A stretch of 64,000 nucleotides of DNA. It comes from Microcebus murinus. Lineage: Eukaryota > Chordata > Mammalia > Primates > Cheirogaleidae. Each line of letters begins with the position of its first letter. Position 1 is the stretch's first letter. Location: positions 43,725,400 to 43,789,399 of the forward strand of contig NC_134116.1 of NCBI RefSeq assembly GCF_040939455.1, given 5' to 3'. Under the pieces are notes generated by a model that made no database searches, was not told where the DNA came from, and saw only the letters and a program-made list of their open reading frames with translations. The position numbers and the translations under genes were made by a program. Shown here in pieces: positions 1 through 12,935 of this stretch.

Positions 1-849
1 AAAATATCTTAAAAGATAATTGACTGTCATGTAGTCACAGCTTTTTCATCCTTTATTTTTAAAGTTAATATGCATTTCTTTAAAATTTACTTCCCAGGGT
101 CTTCCTGGGTTTGACGTTTTTTTTATTACTTTATTTTTATTTTAACATTTCATTCCCCAATCAATACTGAAAACCACCTAGAGAGGACTTGCTCACAGCC
201 AGACACTGAGACAATGACATTGTATTAATACTTAATTATTTATAATTCTTGAGCTTATTTGCAAAACATCAGTCGTATAAAAAAAAGTTTTAGATTTAAA
301 TAATTGCTAAACAAGATGGCCTTATACATCCCCCTCACTTTGACTAAACTTTAGACAGGTTTCTTACTGAACATAGGTTCCTAATCTCTCTTTTCTTAGG
401 GCATTTACTTTAGAACACTTGCAATTGTGAATTCTTTCTGTGTCCCTTTGAAATGTAAATCTTCTTCCAGCCTTCTTGCCAATTTTACTACTCAGGATTG
501 TCTTTCTCAAGGACTTGAGAACCATCCCATTAAAATGCAATCATCAAGAAAGATAGGGCCCCTATTTCCCAGGCTAGGTGGAAGGGATGGAGCCTAACTT
601 CAGTGAGAATAATTAGCAAGTACAGATGGCCTATTCACATGCAACAACCTCCCCACTAATGTCCTCCTGGGCTGCAGGTACTGTGGCAGAGTTGTGAGGG
701 CTCCCTCCATTGGCAGGCCTCTGTCTGGATGGCCCCAGGACCTGCCTAGAGTCTCTGCAGAGTCATTGCACGGGACAACAGACACAGATTTAGCAGCAGC
801 AATCCTGGGTTTCCTCAGCTGACACCATCTTGTGCTCTCCCTAGCACTT
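1..849. other. AT-rich non-coding stretch, nothing recognised
   Basis: No repeat family or exon is recognised here. The only ORF of note (600-785, minus strand, 61 codons) has no family resemblance and is the length expected by chance. The short GC-richer patch at about 560-830 has no CpG clustering that would suggest a promoter. Confidence 0.5.
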
Positions 850-1062
850 ACAAACTTTCTTGTCTAATATGATATTAATTTACTGTGTACTTCAAAACGG
901 ACGGCTAGAAGATTTAGAATGTTCAAAGAAATGATAAATGTTCAAGGTGATGGATATCTTAATTGCCCTGATTTGATCATTACACATTGCACACATGAAT
1001 CAAAATGTCACATATACCCCAAAAATATATGCAATTATTATTTATCAATAAAAAAATTTAAA
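850..1062 (+). mobile_element. Old LINE-1 3' end fragment
   Basis: The stretch reads like the 3' UTR end of an old primate or eutherian L1 (L1MA/L1PB-like): 'aaagaaatgataaatgttc', then 'ggtgatggatatcttaatt', a 'cacatataccccaaaaatat' block, and an A-rich tail near 1050-1062. It is heavily diverged and 5' truncated, so it is a dead copy. Subfamily naming is from memory of the consensus wording and is approximate. Confidence 0.7.
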
Positions 1063-1169
1063 AATAGTAATAAGGTCAATCTTGGTTAATAGTTCTAATT
1101 TTTAATAGTAGCTTTAATGAGATAAAACTCAAATTCAATAATTTTCATGCTTTTAAATTATATAAATCA

Positions 1170-1475
1170 GGGATTTTCTTGGTATATGCACAGTTGTGGA
1201 TATACTATACATACATCACTATTATACTATACATCACTACTATCTAATTTTTATCACCTCAAGAGGAAACACTGTATCTATTAGCAGTCACTCCACATTT
1301 CTCCTCAACCCAGCCACTGGCAACTATGTACCTATGGGTTTATCTATTCTGGAAATTTCATATAAATGGAATCATACAATATATGATATTTTTTGATTGG
1401 ATTCTTTCACTTTTTTAAAAGATTCATCTATGTTGTAATATGTTTCAGTGCATATCAGTCTTTTTCTGAAAAATA
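1170..1475 (-). mobile_element. Old LINE-1 (L1M) fragment, antisense
   Basis: The plus strand carries the reverse complement of an old L1 3' region: 'tttcatataaatggaatcat' followed by 'gattcatctatgttgtaata' and a 'cagtgcatatcag' segment, wording typical of antisense L1ME/L1M. It is highly diverged. The 66-codon ORF at 1196-1396 lies inside it and is not a gene. Confidence 0.65.
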
Positions 1476-2540
1476 CAATACAGGATTTTTAAAAAATTGC
1501 CATTAGATTTTTATTATATACTACTCCTACATATTTCAGACACAAGTCCTTCCCAGTCTATCCTCACAGTGGAATGTCACAAACTGTAAGTTGCATTTTA
1601 AATAGAGAATGAGAAAACAAAGCTTATCATCTAAAAGAAAGGTGATATGCATTCATTCATTCATTCATCATGAGAGATGTGACTGAGTCAGGTTAGATGA
1701 AAAAGGGAGAAGTCAACTTTTGACTATGAGCTTTCCACTCATAAATACTTAGTAACAATATATTTAATTTATTTCATATTTAATTTATTTAATATATTTT
1801 AATTTGACTGAACTAGTATTCATTCTCTGATGAATCTGAGCAGGTGGGCAGAAATGATAGATGGCTGTGTATACATCACCAATTTCCAGAGATTTCCACT
1901 CTATATGGTTTCCTTAATGGTTGCAAACAGTTTTGAAAAAATAGTTTTGAAAAATTGAGAAAAATTAATATATATCAGCAAGAATATTTCTACCACATTA
2001 CAAACTTCTGCAGATATTTCCTCATCTTCATCTTAATCAACATTTTTGGTAGAATTAGAAAAACTTGTATGGTCCATTCATCTTAAAATAATCCTTTGTG
2101 TGCCATGGTAATGATCAAATTACTTCACAGTGTTGTTAAGAGAGTAATATGCCTCTCCTATTAAATAGGTGGTTCCTGTGAATCAGCTTAGTACTGAAAA
2201 TTCATTTTTTTCTAAAAAATTTCCGAACTTATACTCCAATTTGCCAATGTTTTCTGTTATAATTTGCTAATGAACAGATCCCTAGGTAACATATCATATC
2301 AAAAGAGGTAGTTATGAGTGTATCATTAAAATTTCCATGTCTCCCTCACTCTCACCCTAGTTTGTCAAAAATTGCCTTTCTGGTCCCCTCCCCCCCACCC
2401 CCTGCACCCTGCCTTTTTGTAAAGCAACTACTTCTTTAAGAATACTAATATTCCATCTGGATGTTATTTCAAGTTCCATCTATCACCTAGGTAACAAGAT
2501 AAAGTCCAGTATTATTTGATAAGGGTCAGCAGAAAAGCCA
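1476..2540. other. Unrecognised AT-rich DNA with small simple repeats
   Basis: No gene or named repeat is recognised. It contains a short (ATTC)n run at 1651-1668, an AT-rich run with 'atatttaattt' units around 1757-1801, and a C-rich tract at about 2386-2405. Confidence 0.45.
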
Positions 2541-2546
2541 ATTTAA

Positions 2547-2595
2547 CCCACCCACCCACACCACCCACACCCACACCCACAACCTAACACCCACA
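2547..2595. repeat. Degenerate (CCCACA)n simple repeat, G-quadruplex-capable on minus strand
   Basis: Six CCC runs occur at 2547-2549, 2551-2553, 2555-2557, 2564-2566, 2570-2572 and 2576-2578, separated mostly by A or ACA, followed by looser copies up to about 2595. On the minus strand this gives consecutive GGG runs with very short loops, a G-quadruplex motif. It is a simple repeat with no attached gene. Confidence 0.8.
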
Positions 2596-2599
2596 CATG

Positions 2600-3089
2600 C
2601 TCTACTTACATTTCAGGGTAGCATATTATAAAATGTAGGTTGGGGTTAAATTTAACAATTCTGCTAATGGAGTAAACAACTCATTGAGGCTGTAGCTTGA
2701 AAACTATCACTTGGCATTCAAATCTTAAAGCAGCTTTTAACAGCCAAAGGGATAAATAAGTTTCTGAGCTGCTGCTTCTATAATTTCTTATAGCACGATG
2801 GAAAGTGAAGAGCAAAACCCACGTCCTTGAAAAGCTCTTTTCCCTTGGCTTGATAACACTGTATTTTTGTTTCTTTCCTTTTCATGCTCTGTCTCTAGCT
2901 CTTCCCCATGTTTCTTAATAGAAATCAAGGTGCTCCTGTCTTAGCCTGACTGTATTTTCTAATATGCTCAATGACTGCACGCTGGCTCATTCTGCTGTAG
3001 CCAGTTTAAACTAGTCATTTTCCCCAATCCCCTTCATAAGCATTTGTATCATCTACAGATAGGGCTTCTTACATGCTGAAAATTCTCCT
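2600..3089. other. Unrecognised non-coding DNA
   Basis: No repeat family is recognised. The part from about 2660 to 2800 is less AT-rich and free of simple repeats, so it could be unique ancestral sequence, but nothing in it identifies a function. Confidence 0.35.
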
Positions 3090-3290
3090 GGTATCTTACA
3101 GTAGTCAGCAATTCTCCAGGAAACTGTATGCAGTATGTACTATTATTATCCCGATTTTACAGATGGGAGAATTAAAGCACAGAGTGGTCAAGTAACTTTC
3201 ACACGGTCATCCAGTTAGTATGTGGCAAAATCAGGATTCAAACTTGGGCTGTCTGTGCTTTCGACAATTATTTTATGCTGCCTATCACTA
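3090..3290 (+). mobile_element. MIR SINE
   Basis: This is a recognisable MIR core and tail: 'tactattattatcccgattt', 'tacagatgggagaattaaag', 'cagagtggtcaagtaacttt' and 'ggattcaaacttgggctgtc' appear in MIR order. MIR is a tRNA-derived SINE mobilised by L2 and long inactive. The copy is diverged and lacks a clear 5' tRNA head. Confidence 0.85.
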
Positions 3291-4095
3291 GGATGTTTGT
3301 TCCTTCCTATTCTAAATACTACTACATTCATTGTTGGAGACACTGAAATCTTAATATTCATGATACCCTCTTCTGGGGGAATATCCACCTTCAATTTACT
3401 TTATTAATACATTCTCATGTGCCTTGATGGATTTGTGCATCACTTGGACTTACTCCACATCTGACTGTAAATTTGAATATCCCATATTTGAATCACATAC
3501 TCTATTATTTCTCTTACCTGTATTCACTACATTTATAAATGACCTTACAGCAACAACTTCCACTCCTTCCTGTCATCACTTACTTTCAATTTAGTTAATA
3601 TTATATGCTTACGGGGTCTATTACTTCACCCAATTTCTTCACAATTGTAGCAAACCTGCCACAATAGTTTTCTATATCAAGCATGTAGAAAAACCTTACC
3701 TCAACTCTTTCTTATTCTTGCCTGTATCTAAATGGCTGAAAACCAATGGTGGAAAAATACCTTACAAATCAATTCTAATACAAATGTATGCTTGCATTTG
3801 CATTCCAAAAGTTATATTCATAATTTGGGGCCTATAATACCCAATATCTTACTGAATGAATCCAAGACAGCTAAAAAATCAATATTTTAATTTTAGCTTG
3901 ACTTGTTCTATGCATTTAAATGTTGAGATCTCATAATTGGAGCACTTAACATGTGGTAAAAAACCCAACAGATGTCTCTCATTTAAAATAAATCTAATTC
4001 CACCTAATCACTGCCTATTGTGTTTGATGAGAAAACTTGACTCCTGGAGTCCTTTTGTTAAAAAGGTCTGTGAGACCCTGCATGATCTAATATCC
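3291..4095. other. Unrecognised AT-rich DNA
   Basis: No gene, RNA or named repeat recognised. ORFs here are shorter than 70 codons and lack family features. Confidence 0.4.
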
Positions 4096-4310
4096 TGCCT
4101 GTCTCTCTCTGATGTTAATTTCATGTGTCAACTTGACTAGGCCACAGGGTGCCCAGATTAAACATTATTCCTGGGTATGTCTGTGAAGGTGTTTCTGGAT
4201 ATTAGCATTTGAATCCGTAGGTGATCCTCCCAAATGTGGGTAGTATCAACCAACTCTTTGAGAGTCTGCACAAACAAAATATGAAGGAAGGAGTAATATA
4301 TTTCCCATCT
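4096..4310 (+). repeat. Ancient interspersed repeat, family not named
   Basis: The stretch contains 'ttaatttcatgtgtcaactt' then 'gaaggtgtttctggatatta' and 'tgtgggtagtatcaaccaac'. I recognise this order of phrases as a common mammalian interspersed repeat but cannot assign the family with confidence. It has no ORF of interest and is strongly diverged. Confidence 0.45.
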
Positions 4311-4989
4311 TTTTACTTCTTCTGCTTCACTGCTTGAGCTAGGACATTACTTCTCATTTTATTCTCTTCCTTCTTAAAACAAATACTCCATTTTCAAATT
4401 GCAGACTTCTTTGAGACATTATTCCTACAGACTTTTTGTAAAGTTTCAATGATTTCACCATTCTTCCACTCAAACGTCATCATAAATTTGATCATTGTTC
4501 TCACTTCAATTTTAGCAGAATTCATGTTGATCTGATACAGGATCTTTTCAAGGTGATGTCTTATCCTCCTTACTGTCTCAAACTAGATTTTGCTCAGACA
4601 TGTTATAAGTTAGCATGAGTTTATTTTGATGCTAGAAATTTTTGAACTTTATGCATAGTTTTTTCATAACATTCATTTTTCTTGAACTATTTGAAGACCC
4701 CTCGTGTGTGTGTGCTTTAATGCATGTATACATTTAGAAACAGCTAACTATAATAATTATGCATCAATAAAGTTGGAAACATACAATCTAATACAAATAA
4801 GTATTAGCATAATTCATATTATAACAATGGAATATATTATACATCAATGGAATATAAAATTTAAAAAACATATTTTATCTACAGTCATATGTACATGTTT
4901 GAATTTATATATGGGGATTTTCATGTGTGTTTTGTGTGTGTAGGTATTTGTACATGCCTGTGTGTGTTTATGTGTATATTCTTTACTTC
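4311..4989. other. Unrecognised AT-rich DNA with TG-rich patches
   Basis: Nothing recognised apart from short TG-rich runs at about 4703-4715 and 4923-4975. The 79-codon ORF at 4704-4943 is low-complexity read-through of these. Confidence 0.4.
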
Positions 4990-5700
4990 TTTGGGAAAAA
5001 TTATTAAGTTCTGATGACTGGTGATAATTATATTGGACAATCTCACTTAAGTCCTGGTTTCAAAAGATGTGATTTTGAGAATATAATAAATTGGATATTT
5101 GGGTATTGTTTCACAAGTAGTATATTTTGGATGCCATTACCCTCTATAATATTGTAACATTACTTGTAGTTTTATTTGGGATGAATTCTGGGTTTTATTA
5201 AGTGTTTTTCAGCATCTATTAATAAGGATATATGATTCATTCCCCTAAATTTTCATATGACAAATTGTTTAGATAATTTTTAATTGTGAAATGTGTTTGC
5301 ATTAAAAATTCTTGATTACACACTAAAACTTTTGTTTTATCATTGGATTTTTGCTTACATTTTATTTAGAATTTTTGCATCAATATTTATAGCACAATTT
5401 GTTTCTTAGTATAATTTTATTATGCTTATAAAATGTTGTCAGTGTTTTGCTGCTTCAAGAAATTTTACTAATTCCATCTCTTTTATAGTCATGGAATAAT
5501 TTACATGGCCTTTGAATTTTAAGTTCTTTCGAAGTTATATAGATTTCACCTGTGAACCTTTTGGTCCTGATTAGCTTTTTATTTGCAAATCTACAACCAG
5601 TTTTCCAATCTCCATTTTAACCAGTTTTCCAATTTTCCATTTAATTTAGGCCAATTTATATAATTCATTTTTTCTAGGAGTTATGTATTACCTGTGATGA
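4990..5700 (-). mobile_element. Old LINE-1 (L1M) ORF2 fragment, antisense
   Basis: On the plus strand this reads as diverged reverse complement of L1 ORF2 reverse-transcriptase sequence: 'gaatttttgcatcaatattt', later 'tttgaattttaagttctttc' and 'gaaccttttggtcctgatta'. It has no surviving reading frame. Edges are approximate because divergence is high. Confidence 0.6.
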
Positions 5701-7036
5701 AGATTACAAGTATAATACTTGTGGCCAGGTACATAGTCCATTTTTAAGATCAAATAAACACACACACACAGAAACATGTTAATAAGTATAATCCTTAAGA
5801 GGTTAATGACTATTACTCATTTATTAAAGTTTAAAAATATATTTTGTATCTATTAAAACTTTCATATTCTTAGAAATTCATATTAAACTTATGATCATAA
5901 ATGCAGTCTCAGTTTTACTGTATTTTGAAGTAAACAATCACATTTTTGGCACATAAAACAAATTATTGCAAATTGCAACTATCATATATAATATACTTGT
6001 CAATTCAATGGCATATTTTAACTCATATTCTATATTGTTCTAATATTGTCACTACTGTTTTTTCTGGGTTATCTGGCATCATTTTTTATAAATTTTGATA
6101 GCACTTTTTCATGACATTATTTTATGTGTTTATTATGTTAAATAAATGAATATAGATTTTATATCTTTATTTTTTAAAAATTTGGCACTCCTTATATTTT
6201 AGTAAGATTCAATATGTGCCTGGTATAATTAGTAATTTAAAAATTACATTTTTTCTAATTTTTAAAAACTATTTTAGTAATTGTTTCCACTCCATCATTT
6301 TCATTTGTTGTTCAGATAGCTATTCATTTCTTTCCTGTCTGTAATTTTGAAGAGCTCTAATATAATTTCTCATCCATTCATGATTATTTTTCTTTTCTGG
6401 TTACTTATAGAAGACACAGATTTCTCTCTTGTCTTTACAAGAAAGGTATCCATTATTTTCCCCACTAAGTTGCACTGATTCTCCCACCAAGACACTTTAC
6501 CCACACCCATCTCTCCCACTTAATCTGCCTTTATATTAAACAGGCTATTTAGGGGGAAAAAAACCCTTTCTTTCTGTCCTATCTTCCATATTTTTGCAGG
6601 ATTTTAGAGTGTTGAGAAGTGGTATATTCTTATATAAGTCTTATTATTGCCTTTCACAATCTTTCATGCCTGGTTTTGTAGATGATAAAGTAGACAGTAG
6701 TCTGGTAAATTTTATTTAAAGCACCTTACTTTTTTTACCTAAAATTTTACTTTTTTCTTCTCCTTTGAATTGGAAATTTGTCTGCCTTTTTTGTGTATAT
6801 TTTTTCTGATCAGTTTCCTAAAATTTTAGTGAAACTTTTCAACTGCAGATTCAGAACTGTATTCAGTTGAGAAAATTTCCTTCTAATTTTTGTATAATCA
6901 TCTCCTCCCTGCTATTTCTTCTTTTATTTCTGATTTTCCATCTCATGTTATTCACTTTTCAATCTTTTAAAAATCTAGTCTATATTTCTTCTGTCTTTTC
7001 CCTTATTATTTACACTTTATTGTGTTTGGCTCCATG
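5701..7036. other. AT-rich DNA, possibly very old L1 remnants
   Basis: A short (CA)n run sits at about 5759-5769. Some of the T-rich sequence at 5800-6500 could continue the antisense L1M to the left, but I cannot align it with confidence. No gene is seen; the 91-codon ORF at 6867-7142 is T-rich read-through into the next transposon. Confidence 0.35.
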
Positions 7037-7044
7037 CTCTAACA

Positions 7045-7512
7045 CCGTGGTCATCAAGCCCCAGGCCACGGATTGGCACTGGTCTGTGGCCTGCGATACA
7101 CTGGACCACACAGCAGGAGGTGAGTGGTGGGCAAAGAAATGAAGCTTCATCTGTATTTACAGCAGCTTCCATCACTCACATCACTGCCTGACCTCCGTTG
7201 CCTGTCAGATTAGTGGTGGCATTAGATTCTCAGAGGAGTGGGAACCCTACTGTAAACTGTGCATGTGAGGGATCTAGGTTGTGCTCTCTTTATGAGACTC
7301 TAGTGCCTGATGATCTGAGGTGGAGCTGAGGCAGTGATGCTAGTGCTGGGGAGTGTCTGCAAATACAGATTATCATTAGCAGAGAGGTTTGATTGCACAG
7401 TAAATGTAATGCACTGGAATCATCCCCAAATCATCCTCCCACCTCCATCATATGTGGAAAAATTGTCTTCTATGAAACCAGTCCCTGGTGCCAAAAAGGT
7501 TGGGAATTGCTG
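7045..7512 (-). mobile_element. MER1-type non-autonomous hAT (Charlie) element
   Basis: The left end reads as the reverse complement of the MER1 3' end ('aggccacggattggcactgg'). The right end reads as the reverse complement of its 5' end ('tggtgccaaaaaggttggga'). Internal phrases such as 'gcattagattctcag' also match MER1. It is flanked by 8-bp sequences ctctaaca (7037-7044) and ctatagca (7513-7520), 6 of 8 identical, as expected for an old hAT target duplication. It encodes nothing. Confidence 0.88.
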
Positions 7513-7520
7513 CTATAGCA

Positions 7521-10500
7521 TATTTGTTCTTGATCTTCCTGGTCACTAATTTGGAATTTTGCTTTATGTCTTGATTAAAAAGAAAAATATGGCATGCTTT
7601 GAATCAAGACCAAAAATGTGTTTTATTTAAAACTACTTAAATAGCTTTGTTACCTTTAATTTATTTTTAATTTGTTTCCTCTTTCCGTGGTTTGATTAAT
7701 TCTTAAACTGTGTAGGCTTTGACCAACTGTTAGCTTTCTTTTCTTGGGGAGTTCGGTTGTTGGATCACCTTATTACAATTCCTAGAAAATCAAGTAGTTT
7801 TTCCCACTTATGTCTTGGCACAGTGGCCAAAATTACACCTCTGAAGTTTTAGGAAGAACCGTATCCTATGTTTCCTGTTTTTTCTAAACTCTTCCTCTCA
7901 GAAGTAGGCAGGATTTGATTACTAACTTAAAGGATGCCTTGTTTTCTTCTGGTTCCAGATGGATCAGGTAAAATGATTTCTCTGGATTGGAGAACATCTA
8001 CTGAGCAACCTCTTCTAGGATTGTGCTTCTGCTTCTTTGCAATCCCCCTGCATGATGGTGTGTGGGCTACGTGTCCAAAAGGTGGAAACCAAAACAGCTT
8101 ACATATGGTAAGATCCCTACAAAACCCTATTCCTCATTTTCACTCAACTCCCTTCCAGGGCCAATGAGAATTTGACTCAGGAGATGTACACAGTGTGGAA
8201 CATAGAGTGGATTAAAAACCAGCACCTTCTCAAAAGCCCTGCCATGAAAGTTTACTCATGTCTACTTTTTAATTTGCTTCTGCATATTGTCATTTTGTTC
8301 AGTGTTTTTATTTAATTTATACTTATAGTATTTATTTATCTGTGTCTTACTACTGTTCACTTTGAATTTCAAGAGAGCAGTACCAGTGTGCTTTCTATTG
8401 TTATATTGCAGTGCCTTTCCCTCTACTGAGCATAATATCTAAGTGTAAAAATTAAAAATGTTCTAGTTCATATATGCTTCTTAGGATTTATTGGTATAAA
8501 GACATATGTTCATGATAAAAGACATATTTAATTATTTGAATGTTGTTTGGTCTAACCAATATAAATATAATATTAATTATTCAGAGACAAAAATTATGGT
8601 TTTTACTTTATTGAAATATACAAATAAATTATTTAATTGCCCTTATGTTGAGGTATATTGAGATGTCACACATGTACAGCTGAAAATTGGAACACCATAT
8701 AGAAAATACAAACTGGAATATGATCAGGATTGTACAATCATACCACTGGTAACTCAAAGATCCAAGAATAACACCACTATGGTTCCAAAATTAGCATGAA
8801 ATACTTAGATACCTAGAAAGAAATTTATTGGATATATGAGGAGTATCTAATGACACTTGATGAGCCTTACCTTTGGCCATATATATGGAAGTGTGGTTCA
8901 AGGTGTTGGGTATATTACCATATAAATCTTGACTGACATACAATGTATTCAACTCCCTACCACTCCTATGATGCATTCCATAGAATGATTATAAGATAAT
9001 AAAGTACTGTTTCCTTAGCTGGATATATAGCATGGATATGAAGGCATTGAATGACAACCTCCATCACATGAGTTACATGTAATGCAATTAGACTTGATGC
9101 AATCTAAAAAATGAATTCTCTTTCTAGATACTGCCAATCCCAATAGAGGATTTTCTAGTGGTTCCATGAGAATTACACTCATAAGTGGCAGGCACCATTA
9201 AGTCCAGAAGTGGCTAACCCAGGGAGCTTTCCAGCAAAAGTCATAAAAAATGAATATAGTCATATTCTGCAATGGCTTCACTACCTGGTAAAACTCATAG
9301 CTACCTAGGAATTTAAGAATGGAAAACAAGAAAGAAAAGCCTCTCAGATGTCATAGAACTGGCAATGCCTATTCACTGACAATTTCCTCTTATTTTTTCT
9401 TTCCCACCCTGATTCTGGCTAAAATGGGATGCTATTAAGGATGACTGAAAGATAAAAGTTTTAAGACTTTTTTTTTTATTTCACAGTGACATCTGGTGGT
9501 CATATTTACTGAAAGGATAACTTTGTTATTGTAATCACTGTTTCTACAATTCTGGATTATACCCTTTTTATAATAGAAGAGGTTGCCATGGCACTAAGAC
9601 TTGTGCAATACATTCTTTCTCTTTTGAAGGCATCACCCCATTTTAAAGGAGTCACTGTTACTGAGAGAGTAGTAAATTCTTTTTAAATTTCTAGGTTAAT
9701 GCTCATGCCTCCAGGAAAATGACCGTCAGACTCCTTCTGGAAGCAGATAACCTATGTCAACTGGTAAAATGGTGCACATTGTGACCTAGACATAAAGACA
9801 GAGAGAGGCAACCCCTAATAACCTCCAGTGACTGTCCTAGCTGTAGCAAGAATACCATCACTCTGTTGGACATGTTTTTATAAAATAAATATAGTAGTGA
9901 AAAACTTTATTGTTACCCCACTCCCTGAATTGATTTATAAACTAATAAAACCCTGGCAGCAGCTGTGATTATTCCTTACTTAAGTTGATATGCTCAATAT
10001 AAAGCATCAGCTCTCCAGTCTTACTAGTGTTATGGGGTCTGGAATGAGAACATGCACAGAAGAAATCTTACAAGTCCTTCCCTGGCAACCCTCTACCTTT
10101 TACTTCTTGTCTAGTTTGACCATTCTTTTTAAGGCCATTAAATTAAATATTCACCAGAAAAACTATGAGTATCTCCACCTGGATCCACAAGATTGATCTG
10201 ACCTGAAAAACAGACATCTCTCTGTGACATATTGAATTTTTCTTTTTCCTTTTGGATGTCAGGCATGTCTTTGTCTTCCCTCACTTTTGTGTAATGGAAA
10301 TGATTCTATGAAAATTTACTGTAAAGTAATAAAGTTAATCTTTAGAACTGATCACTTACACAGGCTCCTTCCAAATCTCTGAGACAATTTTTAAGAATTT
10401 ATCACTCATAATTTAAATTTTTTTATTATAAAGACCCAATAAATTGTATAAGTGACAGGATCCATAAAACCAAAAAATATTTTTAGTTATTAGTAGCTCA

Positions 10501-10900
10501 AGGCCCAGCTGGTTGAACTCCAATACTGAGTTCTATTTTTTGTGTGTGTTATTTTGTTTTATTTTAATGCAACCAAATCAACTTACTGAGGGGATAGAAC
10601 TATTTTCTATCTATTTATAATAATTTCTGCTCTGGATTGGTCTATCTAAAACAGAATATAAAAACTTGTCCACTTCGTTAGGAGAGATTGCCAAGGAGAA
10701 CACCAATGTTCTTATTCTTATTTGAAGCTACCATTCTCAGAAAAATATATCTTCCATTGTTGCCAAACAATGTGACATTCCTTCAAAGTCCGTGTAATGT
10801 ATGTCCCTGATGAGAAGCTCCAGAGTATAAGGGTCAGGAGAGAATTAACAAACAAATAATCCTGAGTAGCCTTGTTACCCTGTCTACCCTCATTACTTCT
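7521..10900. other. Long unrecognised non-coding stretch
   Basis: About 3.4 kb with no repeat or gene that I can name. ORFs at 7934-8167, 8791-8976 and 9990-10196 are under 80 codons, show no domain, and have stops in all frames nearby. Parts may be very old LTR or LINE remnants below visual recognition. Confidence 0.35.
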
Positions 10901-10902
10901 TT

Positions 10903-10940
10903 CAAAGGGTCTGGGAATCTCCAAAGGGTCTGGGAATATC
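10903..10940. repeat. 19-bp direct tandem duplication
   Basis: The 19-mer 'caaagggtctgggaatctc' is immediately repeated with one substitution ('caaagggtctgggaatatc'). It is a local duplication in unrecognised sequence. Confidence 0.8.
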
Positions 10941-12035
10941 CAGGTGAAACTACTGTGGATATGCATCTCACCAAGAGACTCCCTGAGAAAACCTATGGTT
11001 TTCACCTGGAGAAGATCCTAACCTCCTCACAAAGCTTAGGGTCTTTTAAATTTACCAGTGTCGCTCCTCAAATGTTCACCATAGGAATATGTTGATCAGA
11101 CAAAGCTATGGAGTTTAAATCTACTAGAGAAAAGGACAACACCCCCTTCACAGCATCGTAGTAGTGTATTGAAATAGGGAAATTAGGAAAATCTCTTCAG
11201 AACTGGGGTGAGTGATTTTGAAGCAGATCTTATGAAGAAAGATTTTGATTTGATACATATTACAATATAATAATGTTGAATTGGTAGGCATAGCAAGGTG
11301 AGTGTCCTCAAAGGATTTTTGCTGAGCAAAGTGTTAGTTCTGAGAAGTAAGCTCTTTAAGTAAGTTCATGTTCCTCTCTTCCAGGGCAAGAATTTCCTAG
11401 AGCAAGAAGCTAAATTATTTATGATTGGTTTCAATATTATTTAGCAAAAGGAGGGAAAATTTTGCTTAGTTCCAGGGACAGGATTTTATGTTGGCCTCAG
11501 TTTTTACCAGAAACTCTACCATCTTCTCAATCTTTCTAGACTACATTATGGGAGCAAATAATTGGGAGATCTTTTCTAGAACTCAGTATCTATGAGTCTG
11601 GGTATTTGCATGGGTCCTGATAGTCATCTTATGTCTATATAAAAAAAATATGCTTTGATAACTATAATACATGCCATGTGTTTCACTTACTCTGTCTACT
11701 TTTCCAACATTAGGAATCTTCTACCCCATTACTATAAGAAATTCCATCCATTTTTTTTTTATTTAATGAGGCTTTTACCCAACGCTGTGTCAAAATTACT
11801 TTCCCAAGTAATATCTAAGCTGCTAATAAAAATCAATTCTCTACCCTCATCTTTGTCATATTAGCAGCATATATAAGAATTAATTACCTTTTTCTCTTAA
11901 AAAAAAAAGACTGTGTTGACTGACCTCTGAGATACTATTCCCTCCTTGTTTTCTTACAGCCTTAGTTTCTAGTCCTTCATTCTCTCTTTTAAAGTTTATT
12001 TTTTATATTCACTATTTTTGAATATTGATGTGTCC
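10941..12035. other. Unrecognised non-coding stretch
   Basis: No gene or named repeat. Two homopolymer runs are present (T10 near 11751, A10 near 11900). ORFs at 10718-11005 (minus) and 11655-11864 have no recognisable family. Confidence 0.35.
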
Positions 12036-12039
12036 TGGG

Positions 12040-12935
12040 CTTAATATTTGAACTCTCGTCTCTTTATCTACTCTCATTCTTTGGTAATATTGTCTATTCC
12101 CATTGTTTCAATACATCTGATGTTCTGATAAGGCCCAAATTTATACCCTAACCCAGTCTGCAATTAGCATCTGCATTTAAATATGTAATGAACATTTCAA
12201 ACTTGCCCTAAAATTATCTTCTGTTCTTCCCTCAATTGCCTCCCACAATTATCTTATGCCAATGAATTAGGTGTCATTCTTAATTTTATCATTCAATCTG
12301 TCAGTAAATGCTGTTTTTCTTTCAAAATATATCTAAGATCTTAACAGAAATTGACTTCTCTTGGTAGGATCACTACATTGGCTTTCCTACTGGTTTCATT
12401 GTTTCTGACCTTTTAATTTATTGTTACTTCTTAATCTACCAGCCAGAGAATGCCCATTTAGCAGTTAGTTACATCATTTCTCGTTTCATCTAAAACGCTC
12501 CAAAAATTTCCTATTCCAATCTACACTTGCCTTCAAGTCCTATCAAGCATTAAGATACTTAAGCCCAGCCACTAACTCTGTGACCTCAGACCATTATAGT
12601 GTATGCTTTCCCTTTCTGGAATAGTCTTTCTTAAGACTTCTGGAATAGTCTTCCTTTCTCTTCCTCAGATCTTTCCTTTCATGTTACCTTCTCAATGAGG
12701 TCTTCTCTGACCTTACTGAAAATTTTATCTCTCCTGCATACTCTATTCCTCTTTCTTTTTAAATTTTTCTTCATTTTCACTACTTGATTTACTGTATTAA
12801 ATTTTATTATATCATATCATGTTATTTATTTTTTACTTTGTCTCTCTCTTCCTTTTTAGGTAAGCTTCAACACTTAGAACCTACCTTAAACATAGAGTAT
12901 TTAATTTTTATTGGCTAAATGAATGAGTGCCTGAA
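12040..12935 (+). mobile_element. L2 LINE 3' region
   Basis: A long diverged L2 copy in sense orientation. Recognisable L2 ORF2/3' phrases in order include 'tctgataaggcccaaattta' (about 12123), 'caatctgtcagtaaatgctg', 'ttttctttcaaaatatatct', 'caatgaggtcttctctgacc', and the terminal 'aatgaatgagtgcctgaatg'. L2 has been inactive since early mammalian evolution. No reading frame survives. A short internal duplication ('ctggaatagtct') lies at about 12616-12652. Confidence 0.85.

Noticed and set aside
2547..2595. Telomere-like or CRISPR-like repeat
   Set aside because: The units are irregular CCCACA/CCCA simple repeat, not TTAGGG, and there are no spacers.
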